From Bacteroidota bacterium (GTDB lineage: Bacteria; Bacteroidota; Bacteroidia; AKYH767-A; 2013-40CM-41-45), in assembly GCA_016720655.1 (NCBI GenBank), contig JADKKE010000015.1, forward strand, positions 8,997 through 72,996: a stretch of 64,000 nt of DNA, in the 5' to 3' direction. The notes under the pieces were generated by a model that searched no databases, was not told the origin of the DNA, and was given only the letters and a program-made list of their open reading frames with translations. Both the position numbers and the translations under genes were made by a program. Shown one piece after another: positions 53,456-63,712 of this stretch; the first letter of the stretch is position 1; each line of letters starts with the position of its first letter.

Positions 53456-53869
53456 TTGAAAAACATTTTCCTTCCATTGATTTTAATATTAATTGTGTCG
53501 TGCTCTAAAGAAAGCAAACTCAAACGCATTATTGATGACTCATATTATGGCGTGCATGGATTAAAAAAGATGAACGAAATCAAAAAGCTGGATGAAAATA
53601 TATTTAGCTTGCCCGTGTATTATACCATGCTAAATAAATACGAAGAAACTAAGGAAGGAAATGAATATGAAGTAGTAAGGTACATCTACAAAACTAATGA
53701 TGGTGCTTACAGAATGTTCTTCATAGTTGATTTTACTAATAAGCGAATTTTAAGAAAGTCAAGTGAACCAAATGATTTTTTCATTCCAATTGCGAAAGAA
53801 ATTCTAGGAGCGCAAGCAGGTGTTTCTGATTTGGAAGGAAACAATTTAATGGAGATAATGAGATATTAA
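53456..53869 (+). CDS. Small lipoprotein, function unknown
   Basis: 137 residues from a TTG start at 53456: signal NIFLPLILILIVSC with lipobox IVSC-S. A -7 element TAACTTTG at 53432-53439 fits this start. Mature part KESKLKRIIDDSYYGVHGLK, then YEVVRYIYKTNDGAYRMFFI and a short C-terminus. REP units begin directly after its stop. Confidence 0.55.
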   Translation: MKNIFLPLILILIVSCSKESKLKRIIDDSYYGVHGLKKMNEIKKLDENIFSLPVYYTMLNKYEETKEGNEYEVVRYIYKTNDGAYRMFFIVDFTNKRILRKSSEPNDFFIPIAKEILGAQAGVSDLEGNNLMEIMRY

Positions 53870-53870
53870 C

Positions 53871-54003
53871 TTCCCGCTCCGCAGGATATCCCCCCAGCTA
53901 AAAGCTAACCGCTGCAAAGGACGCACAGCTGCGAAGGATTTCCAATCCTTTGCCCTTAAACTGTGTGATATCCATCCACTGTTCAAGGCTTTCCAGATCA
54001 GAA
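53871..54003. mobile_element. REP units plus one end of a REPIN-like element
   Basis: CGCTCCGCAGGATATCCC and ACAGCTGCGAAGGATTTCC (53926 on) lead into CCTTTGCCCTTAAACTGTGT and GATATCCATCCACTGTTCAA, the reverse complement of the right end of 51023-51518. The rest of the element is missing. It cuts into the pseudogene at 54019-54219. Confidence 0.75.
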
Positions 54004-54018
54004 ATGAGGAGGACAGTT

Positions 54019-54219
54019 TTACAAAGAGCGAATCGCAAGCAAACCGATAAGAGCTGTTGCAAAGCCATAGTTAAGAATATCTTTTACATCTTGAAAGGTC
54101 ATTCCTGCTTTTTGAACTTCGACTGGTCTTAGTTCAGATTGTTCCACTTGATAACCGGGTTGGGCTTGGAGTTCTGAAACTAAGAACAGAACTCCTATTT
54201 ATAAAATAATTTTTCTCAT
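54019..54219 (-). pseudogene. Remnant of a third membrane-protein paralogue
   Basis: From ATG at 54219 the reading is MRKIIL, a stop, then IGVLFLVSELQAQPGYQVEQ ... ALIGLLAIRSL. This matches the start of the gene 54226-54993 (MKRLILLFGVLLSS ... QAQPGYEF ... LIGIVGTIIGF). It stops before the cytoplasmic domain, next to the REPIN end, which probably replaced the rest. Confidence 0.65.
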
Positions 54220-54225
54220 TGAGTT

Positions 54226-54993
54226 TTACTTATCTTCATCATTAATTTCTAAAGCTGCAATAAATTTTTGCATCGGGTAAATTATACCTTCATAAAATTC
54301 AATTTGAATAATCCCATCCTTCTTCTCTCTCAAATCCCATATGAAGGGAAATCTCTCTTCAGGGTCTTTCTCGTCACCTAAATTCAAAATCATAAACTGA
54401 AAGAGATGGAAATTCATGTCAATAAATTCCTGTAGAAGGCTTGTTAACTTTTTGGATTCTTTTTCAGAAACATTTGCGGCTATTATAATATCCTGAATCG
54501 GTTTAATAAATTCTGCCATTACCAAATCCCATTTATCCTTTTCACTATTAATTAAAGTATTTGCCTTTTCTACTTCCTGAACATCTCCTGGCGTTGTTCT
54601 TTCTCTACCAAAAAGCATTCTACTATGATAGTATGAATAATGAAAGTGGAACTCCAACAACTGTTTTCCATGAGTAGTAAATTTAAAAATTAATGCTTGA
54701 ATTGTTGTCTTCAAATCATTCAGCTTCTCTTGACTTCTCTTTTTCTCATCTTCCTTTCTCCGTTTGTCATCTTTAGAAGAGGAAAGGCGGAAACCTATTA
54801 TGGTTCCAACAATTCCTATCAATGCTGCAACAAGATTTGAATTACTAAGCGCAACTACAGTTTCCCAACTCAGCCTTGCTTGTTGAGGTTTGTTTTCCAA
54901 AATTGAATTGGCTTGTTTGAATTCATAACCGGGTTGTGCTTGGGGTCCTACTGATGATAGCAATACTCCAAATAATAGAATTAACCTTTTCAT
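54226..54993 (-). CDS. Membrane protein with signal peptide and helical cytoplasmic domain, paralogue 1
   Basis: 255 residues. Signal peptide MKRLILLFGVLLSSVGPQAQ, short extracytoplasmic part, one membrane helix (LVAALIGIVGTIIGFRLSSS), then a charged coil (KDDKRRKEDEKKRSQEKLND) and a helical domain to the end. Its ATG overlaps the stop of 54990-55784 by 4 bp. Function unknown. Confidence 0.6.
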   Translation of the reverse strand: MKRLILLFGVLLSSVGPQAQPGYEFKQANSILENKPQQARLSWETVVALSNSNLVAALIGIVGTIIGFRLSSSKDDKRRKEDEKKRSQEKLNDLKTTIQALIFKFTTHGKQLLEFHFHYSYYHSRMLFGRERTTPGDVQEVEKANTLINSEKDKWDLVMAEFIKPIQDIIIAANVSEKESKKLTSLLQEFIDMNFHLFQFMILNLGDEKDPEERFPFIWDLREKKDGIIQIEFYEGIIYPMQKFIAALEINDEDK

Positions 54994-55784
54994 CTTTGGG
55001 GTTCAGGATTATTTAAACTAACAACTACTTCCAAATAAAAATCTTTAAACTCTTTTTCTTCTCCTTCTTCCAATGCTCTAATGTAGGCAGACATGTACAT
55101 AGTTATAGGTTCAACAATAGTATTTATAAAATTATTTGATTCGTCATGAGCTTTCTGCCAAACAATGTCTTCGTCTTCAACTTCATTTACAGGAGCAAGA
55201 GTAAAAATATCAATCTTAAATTCATTTACTTTCTGAATGTGTTTGTGCCAAGTTTCATTATATACCATTCTTGAATTAAACAATTCTAACTGCTTTCTAA
55301 AACTCTTCATTGCAACAATAAACTTTTCAGAATTATTTTCATCTATATCAATCCATTCTTGCCTCAGCCTTTCATGTTCTTCAATCTGTTCTTTTGACAT
55401 TCCAGTTTTATCTTCTACAGCAAAGTAGGCAGCACAACCATTTCCTTTTAAAGCCTCAAGAGAATATTGCTTAAGTTCTGGAATCAAGCTTGCAGCTTCA
55501 GCGAGACAATCACGAAGTTTTTCAGCCTGAGCCTGTCTCAGATCATCCTTTCTCATCGTTTTATCTTTCCAAAAATTAAATCCCAAACCTAAGAACACAC
55601 CCAATAATGTACAAATGGGCGCTATAAAATCCTTTAATGGAGAAGCTTCTTTTGTATGTAAGACATAAATTGGTTCAAGACCTTGAACATTTTCTTTTGT
55701 AGGGAAAACATACTTTGTTGAGTCTGCATTTACAGAAACAGACAGGAGTAAAACTCCAATTAAAATGCTTAAAAATAGTTTCAT
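54990..55784 (-). CDS. Membrane protein with signal peptide and helical cytoplasmic domain, paralogue 2
   Basis: 264 residues. Signal peptide LFLSILIGVLLLSVSVNA, membrane helix FIAPICTLLGVFLGLGFNFW, charged stretch KDKTMRKDDLRQAQAEKLRD and helical cytoplasmic part. Same layout as the gene it overlaps; sequence similarity is low, clearest around the membrane helix and coil. With the remnant at 54019 this makes a three-gene array, possibly duplicated in place. Confidence 0.6.
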   Translation of the reverse strand: MKLFLSILIGVLLLSVSVNADSTKYVFPTKENVQGLEPIYVLHTKEASPLKDFIAPICTLLGVFLGLGFNFWKDKTMRKDDLRQAQAEKLRDCLAEAASLIPELKQYSLEALKGNGCAAYFAVEDKTGMSKEQIEEHERLRQEWIDIDENNSEKFIVAMKSFRKQLELFNSRMVYNETWHKHIQKVNEFKIDIFTLAPVNEVEDEDIVWQKAHDESNNFINTIVEPITMYMSAYIRALEEGEEKEFKDFYLEVVVSLNNPEPQR

Positions 55785-55941
55785 AACTGCAAGTTATTAA
55801 TAATAATTACATTGCATTCATGGATGCTTCATTTATAATATCTGCTGTTCCAGCTGCACAGGATATGCACTAAGTGGATACAACCACTTTAGCAGTAATG
55901 GCAGGACGACCGTCATCACAACAACAAACAGGACAACAGCA

Positions 55942-56768
55942 ATGGCAGAAATAATTAGAAATAGAACTATCAGACCTTCGACCAGACTTGAAAAATCGAA
56001 GAGTTATAAAATCGACACCAAGACTGTTTCTGGAGGCGACATTTTAGTGGTTAACATTGACCATGAGACAAAATCATTTCGTAAGTCTTACAAGTTTAAT
56101 GGTTCAGATGTTGCACATAAAGATAGTATTAGTTTTAGAGTAAATGACTACGGAACTACAATTGACATATGTTGGAGCGGTGCAACACCAATAGGAACAA
56201 TATCAAAAGCTACAATAAAATCAACAGCACCAAAACCGTTGACAAAAATAGTGGTGGACAAAGTTGTTTCTAAACCAATCTCGACACATACTAAAACATC
56301 CTTCGACCCAATTTCAAATGCTGACACGATCACTTTGATTTTAGGAACTATGCCAGGCGACAAATCACTTGAACTTGGTGAGTACTACGGACATTCAAGA
56401 AATAGATTTTGGAAAATTATCTCAACAATTACAGGCAATGATTTACCACTTTCATATTCCGACAAAAAGAACTTTTACTTAAATCTAAAATTGGAATTTG
56501 GGACGTAGCTCACAAAGCAAATAGAAAAGGTAGCCTTGACAGTGCAATTGAAGACGAAGAACCAAATGACTTGGAAAACTTTATCGCCAGTCACAAGAGT
56601 TTAAAGGTTATCGGTTTCAACGGGACAAAATCGGAAACACTTTTCGACAAGTATTTTGACAGAAAAAGTGATTTAAAGTATATTTCTTTACCAAGCACAA
56701 GTCCTGCAAACACAGGAATTGGCTTTGACAACATTTGCAAATTATGGCGAAAAATATTGACCAAATAA
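55942..56768 (+). CDS. DNA-deoxyinosine/uracil glycosylase-like protein with extra N-terminal domain, one frameshift
   Basis: After repair ~275 residues. The C-terminal part is a MUG/UDG-superfamily glycosylase: LILGTMPGDKSLELGEYYGH, SRNRFWKII, IGIWDVAHKANRKGSLDSAI, VIGFNGTKSETLFDKYF and LPSTSPANTGIGFDN, the order of hypoxanthine-DNA glycosylases. One T is missing at 56473-56476. The first ~125 residues form a beta-rich domain with a T/K-rich linker (STAPKPLTKIVVDKVVSKPI) that the family normally lacks. It removes damaged bases; lying beside a Septu-like pair it might serve defence. Confidence 0.78.
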
Positions 56769-56963
56769 TATACGGACGACCCAGAGCCAATACTGCCAAC
56801 CGCGGGTTTAAGAAATTGGCAGTTCAATGCATAAATGAACATTTGTTCTCCGTATCAAGTGTTGTGGTGGCAGACAGTTTTGTGCTTCGAAATCGCCAAC
56901 TTCTTGCAGCTGCAAACCGTTAGCAGTCAGGTAATTACGACAACCTAAATAGATACAACAAAA

Positions 56964-58802
56964 ATGGAGATTCTTTTTATTTGGCTGTTTGACTACAAAA
57001 ATTTCAAGGAACAGGGCTTCAATTTTTCCTCTGAATTTATTTTTAATGTTGAAAAAGAAGGTAAGAAGTCATACCAATTGAACATTTCAAAAAACAAGAA
57101 TTTCATTCCAAACTTTTTTGAAAAGAGCAACATTCTAAATGTAACAGCAATCATTGGGCAAAATGGTTCAGGTAAATCAAACATTCTTGACTTTATCAAA
57201 AACTCTTTCCCCGAAGGTTACTCTTCAATCCAAGCCCAAGCAATTATTTCTTACAGATTAAAAGGAGATACTGATAGGAAAATCCTATTAACCCCAAACA
57301 ATAGTTTCAATGTAGAGGTTAATCAAAACGAAACAGATTTTGAAATACATAACTATCCTTTTGACATGCCAACCGAAGCAGACGGACTTTATGGGCAGGA
57401 TTATTCAACAGCAGAATATGTTTTCTATTCCAACATCTTTGATTTAAAAAGTGAGGAAATAAATATGGCAGGTATGCACAACCTGTCAACTTTGGCTTTA
57501 CTCAAAGCAGATTCAAGTGAACATGACGAAAAGCAATTACAGGCAAGTGGTGGAAATTATGACAGCTTTAGGGCAAATGAAATAAGAAGAAACATTCAAT
57601 TTTTACTTTCGGATTATACAGACCTTTTAAAAAATTTTCCATTACCCGAATATTTATTCATTGATATACTTGATAACGACTTGAAGTATTTTCAAAAAGA
57701 TAAAAACCCTGATGTTCAAAAGCTACTTACTTTTTTTAAAAAGAACTTTCACAAAAGGATTTAAGTAGTGACACAAGATTTTTAAACAATCTCTATATTT
57801 CTGTTTTCCTAAACCTTTTGACAACTGACAGAGAGTTTTCTTCATTAGGAGGTTTCATAGGTAAAGTAATTTTTTCAAAAACCGATACAATCAAAAGTTA
57901 CATTTTCAACTTCTTTAAAAATATTCCGAATGTTAAATACCGCGATAGATATTTAAAACAGGAAATCCCAATTGACAACCATAAAAAGAAATCCAAAGTT
58001 GCAATAGAGTTTTTCAATTACATTGAAAAACTTCTTGAAAATAAATCCTTCAAAATTGAAAAGTATAATAGAGCAAACAGAAGCACGATTAAGTATTCCA
58101 TAAACGAAGAATCATTTTGAAGAACTGACAAAGTTTTTGGACTTGTATATCAACCTTAAAGGTTTGACAGATTTTCTTGATTTCAACTGGCGAAACCTTA
58201 GTTCAGGTGAACAGTCAATGTTTACTTTCATTTCAAGATTTTACCACCTGAAGCACCATCAAATTCAACACGAAGATTTAAAGAAGAACATGGTAATCTT
58301 AATTGATGAGGGGGATATTTATTTCCATCCTGCATGGCAAAAGAAATTTTTTCAAATAACGATTGACTATTTAAGTAAGCTACTTAAAGACCACAATCTA
58401 CAATTCATTTTTACCGCCAACACTCCTTTCATTACATCTGACTTGCCAAAATCAAATGTGATATTCATTGAGAAAAGATCAAGAAGAAAAGTTCATGTTC
58501 ACGGTGCTGATAATGACAGAGCAGAAACATTTGGTGGCAACATTCATACTCTATTCGCAGATTCATTTTACATGGAAGGTGCATTGATGGGAGAATTCGC
58601 AAAAGACAAAATCAATAAAATAATTAAATACTTGACTGGCGAATCCAAACAGAAAAAAGACGATTACAAAAAGACAATTGACATAATTGGAGAACCTGTA
58701 TTGAAAAGAAAGTTGCAAGAAATGTGGTTTGAAAAGTTTGGAGTTGAAGAAGAAATAGAGGAACTGCAAAGAAGAATTGAAGAATTAAAGAAAAAGAAGT
58801 AA
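56964..58802 (+). CDS. AAA/ABC-type ATPase, Septu PtuA-like, two frameshifts
   Basis: About 612 residues after repair. Walker A AIIGQNGSGKSNILDFI (65-72), a long insert, the ABC signature NLSSGEQSMFTFISRF, Walker B MVILIDEGDIYFHPAWQKKF, and FIFTANTPFITSDLPKSNVI, as in OLD/RecF-like ATPases. Breaks at 57753-57756 (one A missing) and 58115-58118 (one T extra). It overlaps the next gene, an HNH protein, by one base. In Septu, PtuA ATPases hold the PtuB HNH nuclease and sense depleted ATP or phage cues. Confidence 0.82.
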
Positions 58803-59823
58803 TGATTAAAATTGGTAAAACCATAAAAGAACTTGATGCTTTGGCTGAAACTTTCTATACGGAAGTTGTGGCTAAACTTGGTTTGCCAAATCTTGTTCAA
58901 CAAATAATTGATGATGCAATACTTCATCATTTAGATGATGAAGTAAATTTCTACAGAGAGATTCAAAATAACTTAAAAAAAATAATTGTTAGCAAGCCAA
59001 CAGAACTTGAAAACTTATCTCTCCTTCTTCACCCTCTCTATTCGGCTTTAGAGAATCATAGAGTAAATCCTTTGCCAACAAGACAACAAAAGACTGCTGC
59101 TAAAAAAACACTCCAAAGACGAAATATTTTTACTCTTTAATTATAACTTCTTTACTACAGATAATGACGGCAAGTGGGCTTACAACCATTCATTAAGAAT
59201 GGGCTTAAATGTTTGTCCTTACTGTAATACCCAATACACATTTACAATAAAAACTTCAAGAGGAAGAACAAGACCACAATACGACCACTTCTTTAAGAAA
59301 TCTAAACACCCATATTTTGCATTATCATTTTACAACTTGATTCCAAGTTGCTATGTATGCAATGCCAATCTCAAAGGGCAAAAGAATTTAAACCAAGCAC
59401 ACATGTTCATCCTTTCATTGAAGGAACGGAAGACACAATTCATTTCAAAACTAATGTCAAAAAAGTGGATTTCCTTTTAGGTAAAAATGATTTTGACCTT
59501 GCCTTGCAAACAATCGCAACAGCAAATGCAGGGAAAGCAGCCCGAGCAAATAAAAGTGCTGGTGTTTTTCACATAGAGGAGCAATACGCATTTCATAAAG
59601 CGTATGCAGGAGAAATAATTTACAAAGCATACCTTTATACAGAAACAAAAATTCAAGAACTTATTGAGCAATTTCATGTAGCAAATGGCTCAAAAGTTTT
59701 TCTTCAAAGGAAGAAATTATTGAAATGCTGTTTGGTAATCATCTCCGAGAAGAAAAATTACATGAAAGAGTTTTAGCAAAACTCACTAAAAATATTGCAA
59801 ATGAAATGGGAGTAAAATTTTAG
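58802..59823 (+). CDS. HNH endonuclease, Septu PtuB-like, three frameshifts
   Basis: About 340 residues after repair. The HNH core MGLNVCPYCNTQYTF ... RPQYDHFFKKSKHPYFALS ... NLIPSCYVCNANLKG has the CxxC pair, D-H, and second CxxC of zinc-stabilised HNH nucleases of the PtuB type. A ~130-residue helical N-terminal part may bind the ATPase. Breaks at about 59112, 59382 and 59703. The repaired C-terminus is EEIIEMLFGNHLREEKL to ANEMGVKF, stop at 59821-59823. Probably degrades DNA upon release. Confidence 0.82.
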
Positions 59824-59917
59824 ATTCTGTTTTTAATTAATTTTGAAAAACACGAACCGCTAAACCGCTCCGCAGGATATCCCTCCAACTAAAAGTCAAC
59901 CCCTCCGAAGGATGCTA

Positions 59918-60413
59918 CAGCTGCGAAGGATTTCCAATCCTTTGCCCTTAAACTGTGTGAAATTGTCTGAACTGTGATTTATTTGATTTTTAGGATTTCA
60001 CTGAAAGGGCATTGCTAATTCTTTTCTTTCCCTTCAGTATTTGCAATCAAATGCAAATGGCTTGGCATCAAACACCAGCCATAAATGTGCAAACCTTTGT
60101 GCTCACAACAATATTTCAGAGAATCCACGAAGAGCTGTTTGTGATTCGGTCGCGTGAACAGGTCAATCCAATCCACAACCGTCATTGTTAAAAAATACGC
60201 GTGATCTGTTTTAATGGAATAATGATGGCCGCTTTCAATTAGCATGCTTTGAATTTCGTGTAAAGAAAAATATTTGCTACATTCGAAATGCAATACACAA
60301 TCAATTCACACTTTTAAAAACCAGTATCGAATAGCATATCTGAAAAGCCTTGATCGGTGGATGATTATCACACAGGTTAAGGGCAAAGGATTTTTGCAAA
60401 TCCTTCGCAGCTG
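59918..60413. mobile_element. REPIN-like element carrying a truncated RAYT, second copy
   Basis: Left CAGCTGCGAAGG... and right ...CCTTCGCAGCTG ends form ~45-bp inverted repeats; the right arm reads ACAGGTTAAGGGCAAAGG. Nearly identical to 51023-51518 along its ~496 bp. REP units precede it (59866-59917). Confidence 0.85.
60015..60293 (-). pseudogene. Truncated RAYT, second copy
   Basis: 92 residues, differing from 51120-51398 at only two positions (R for L, F for I). Same HUH motif and same loss of the catalytic Tyr region. Confidence 0.82.
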
Positions 60414-60476
60414 TACCATTCTTCATACAGGTTCGCATTTTAACAGAGTCATATAGTTCGTAGCGAAAAGGGGAAA

Positions 60477-60860
60477 ATGAAAAAAATCATTCTACTAATT
60501 TTAATTTTTAAAATAAGTCCTGTCGTAGCACAAAAAGATACTGTTACAATCAATAAAATTGACTCATCCGGAATGCTTAGGAGTTTTCTGGCCGGATGTT
60601 GGGAAGAAGATTCTACCCGAAGCAGAATTGAATTTGTTGTCGAAGCGAATGAGCTACGTTTAATGGGTGCCAGACCTTTTGTTTATGAGTTTTTTAACCC
60701 TGTTTCGTTTCCTTTAAACGGTGGTACCATATCCTGGCCACCACATAATTGCAGGGTTGAAAAAATGAATGAAAGGAGTATTGAGGTTACTTATACTCTT
60801 TTTGGAGGTGAACCAATGAAGATAAAATATAAAAAGGTAAACGAATATCCGAATGAATGA
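60477..60860 (+). CDS. Small secreted protein, function unknown
   Basis: 127 residues with signal peptide MKKIILLILIFKISPVVAQ. Mature part has LAGCWEEDSTRSRIEFVVEA and later MNERSIEVTYTLFGGEPMKI, like lipocalin- or DUF-type domains that open with (G)xW; I do not recognise the family. Confidence 0.6.
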   Translation: MKKIILLILIFKISPVVAQKDTVTINKIDSSGMLRSFLAGCWEEDSTRSRIEFVVEANELRLMGARPFVYEFFNPVSFPLNGGTISWPPHNCRVEKMNERSIEVTYTLFGGEPMKIKYKKVNEYPNE

Positions 60861-60914
60861 GAAGATCCAGCTCGCATTTAAATTACTTTGAAATAGGTTT
60901 TTTGCATCTTTCCA

Positions 60915-61168
60915 TCGTAGAAAAATATTTGCTACATTCGAAATGCATTACACAATTATTTCACGCTTTTAAAAACCAGCATCGAATAGCATATAAGGAA
61001 AGCCTTGATCGGTGGATGCCTGCCTAGCGGTAGGCAAGCTTGTCTGTCGCTAGGCGGGCCTGCCTACCGCTAGGTCGGCCTGCCTGCCGCTAGGTCGGCC
61101 TGCCTGCCGCTAGGTCGGAATATCATACAGTATAAGGGCATAGTAATTTAGAAATCCTTCGCAGCTTA
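60915..61168. mobile_element. Partial REPIN element with an inserted 20-bp tandem array
   Basis: 60918-61020 matches the RAYT start and right half of 59918-60413 (AAATATTTGCTACATTCGAA, GCCTTGATCGGTGGATG). Then a 20-bp unit TGCCTGCCGCTAGGTCGGCC repeats about four to five times (61018-61118) before the right arm resumes (ATATCATACAG ... CCTTCGCAGCT). So one repeat family sits inside another. Confidence 0.75.
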
Positions 61169-61309
61169 ACATCATTGACAGGGGCTATCATTTGACTGAA
61201 GGCAGCTACTACGCAAAAGGGTAAAGAACTAACGCAAATCATTTCCAAAGAGAAATGCCGGCCATTTAAACCATTTATAAACTAACAACTAATTCCTTCT
61301 TTAAGTTTT

Positions 61310-63273
61310 ATGAACTTCTTCAAATTCGTTTCACTGGCTTGTTTTACTTTTTTATCACTCACTTTATTTAGTCAAAACAGAAAACAACTTGATTCAATGT
61401 TGTTTGTACTCAGTAAACAAACAACAGAAGACACTGGTAAAGTCAGTAATTTACTGAGGATAGCGAAAGGTTTCAATAAAATTAATCCTGACAGTAGCTT
61501 AATTTGCATTCAGAAAGCGCAAATTATAAGTGAAAATATTAAGTATGATGCTGGAATTGCAAAGTCGGTGGAATCCTTGGCAATTACTATGCTAATAACG
61601 CAGGAGAAAGTCAAAAGCACTGGAGTATCATAAAGAGCGATAGAACTCATCCTTAAGCAACGACCCATATACAGAAGCGGAGTATTAAATTTTAATTGCG
61701 AGCGATTATTTAAATCTGAATGATTATCCGAGTGCACTTGATAACTTTCAAAAATCCGCAGCCATATTTATAAACCTGAAAAACTGGGTGGTGCCGGAGC
61801 TTCGCTAAACAATATCGCAGTTTTATATATGAGACAAGACAATTATGACATGGTCTGAAATATCTCAAAAGAAGCAACAACATGTTATCGACAATTAAAT
61901 GATTCCAACAACATGCATGTTACATTGGCTAATATGGCTAGCGCTTTTTCGATGAAAAAAGATTACAAGAATTCATTGAAATACAACCGTGAATCCTTGA
62001 GTCTGACACATTCAAAAAATAGTACAAATTACTTTGTAGGCTTGATGGCTATTGCCATTGATTTAATAAATTAAAAGAATTCGATAGTGTGCTGGTATAC
62101 CTTGATCAGGCTACGATAGGTTTTGAAAAGAAAACAACAATTATTTTGGCAGAAGCTTATTATACCCGTGCACGATTTTACAATGGGCTTCCTGATTCTT
62201 TGTTGGGCAAATTTGGAATTTATCTTCATGATAAATCATCACGAATCATCAGTGAATTGGAAAAAGCTGTCAATGTAATCGATGAAAACACGGAAATGTC
62301 TATGAAGCGTGACATCCTCCAATTGCTTTATACACAATATGAAGAAAAAAACGATGTTGTCAATGCATATCGTTTGTTTAAGGAATATATAAGCCTCCGA
62401 GATTCAATAAATAATGAGGAAAACAAAACGGGATTGCTGAAATTGGAATTGAAGTATGAATATGAAAAAAAGGAAGCAGAATTGAAATTACAAAAAGAGC
62501 GTAAAGATGCTCTCAGCAAACGTGAACTCGACAAACAAAAATTACTTCGCAATGGGTTTCTGTCCGGTTTTACATTAGTTTTAATTTTTCGCAAGCGTCT
62601 TTTTCTGCAGCGGAAACAGGATCCAGAAATGAAAATCCAGGAGCGATGAACTTTTTATTAAATATTTTACCTTCGAAACAGCAAATGAATTAAAAGTATG
62701 GAACTGCAGAAGCTAAAAATTTTTGACAAGCAACTGTAATGTTTACTGATTTTAAGAATTTTACTCAAGCCAGCGAAACGAGTGTCTGCAACTGAACTTG
62801 TGAGAGAATTACATTATTGTTATAGTGAGTTTGATAAAATTATAACGCGTTATGGGTTGGAAAAAATTAAAACAATAGGAGATAGTTACATGTGTGCCGG
62901 TGGTTTACCCTTGCCGGATGTCTTGGGAGCTGAAAAGGCTGTATTAGCAGCACTTGATATTCTGGATTTCATGTCCACGGAAATGCAACGTCGAAAAGAA
63001 AAGGATGAACCCTTTTTTGAGATTCGAATTGGTTTGCATACAGGGCCTGTTGTTGCCGGGATTGTCGGCATCAAGAAATTTGCTATCACGATATTTGGGG
63101 GGATACAGTGAATATCAAAGCAGATGGAAAGCTCCGGGGAATCAGGCAAACTCAATATTAGCGGATCAACATATAAATTAGTTAGTGCAAAATTCAATTG
63201 CATCGCACGAGGAAAAGTAGAAGCTAAAAACCTCGGAATGATTGATATGTATTTTGTACAAAAAACAATTTAA
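61310..63273 (+). pseudogene. TPR / membrane / class III adenylate cyclase gene, heavily broken
   Basis: Begins with a signal peptide (FFKFVSLACFTFLSLTLFSQ), then helical TPR-like repeats, a coil (LELKYEYEKKEAELKLQKER), one membrane helix (NGFLSGFTLVLIF), and a cyclase domain with KIKTIGDSYMCAGGLP and RIGLHTGPVVAGIVG and the end LNISGSTYKLVSAKFNCIAR, KVEAKNLGMIDMYFV. Breaks and stops occur at about 61633-62089, 62640-62780 and 63090-63125, more than elsewhere, including lost segments before the cyclase. Probably a real pseudogene, with sequence errors added. It would have sensed extracytoplasmic signals and made cAMP. Confidence 0.7.
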
Positions 63274-63322
63274 AGAACAGTTTGCAAATTTTTGTTCTCA
63301 TTTTTTTCCAAATAATATAGCC

Positions 63323-63692
63323 TCCCAGCTCCACAGGATATTCCCCTAGAAAAAATCTAAGCGCTGCGAAGAACAAACAGTTAGCCGGCTCGGCGGATTT
63401 TTTTGCGAACACACGAATGTGAGGTAATTCCGCCGCTGAAGTTCTTGGCATACGATAATATGTAGTAAAGCCTGGGCGGAATGAGCCATCACACAAGCTT
63501 TCACACAACATTCCGCCCAGCAGCCAACATTCCCCAGCATCTGAAGCCCCGCTTTAAAATTATTTTGTGATTTTGATATTGCATCTTTCTTCCAGTGAAA
63601 AATATTTGCTACATGCGGAATGCAATACACCATCATTTCATAACTTAAAATCCAGTATTCAATCCCTTATCGGAATAGCCTTGATGGAGATA
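63323..63692. mobile_element. Degenerate REPIN/RAYT remnant
   Basis: CAGCTCCACAGGATATTCCC at the left and AAATATTTGCTACATGCGGA, then ATAGCCTTGATGGAGATAT, at the right match the other elements with many differences. The middle differs completely. Confidence 0.6.
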
Positions 63693-63712
63693 TCGTATAG
63701 AAAATACCAATC

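Noticed and set aside
63346..63636. 96-codon leftward ORF
   Set aside because: Begins like the RAYT start but has no HUH motif; it is a degenerate repeat remnant.
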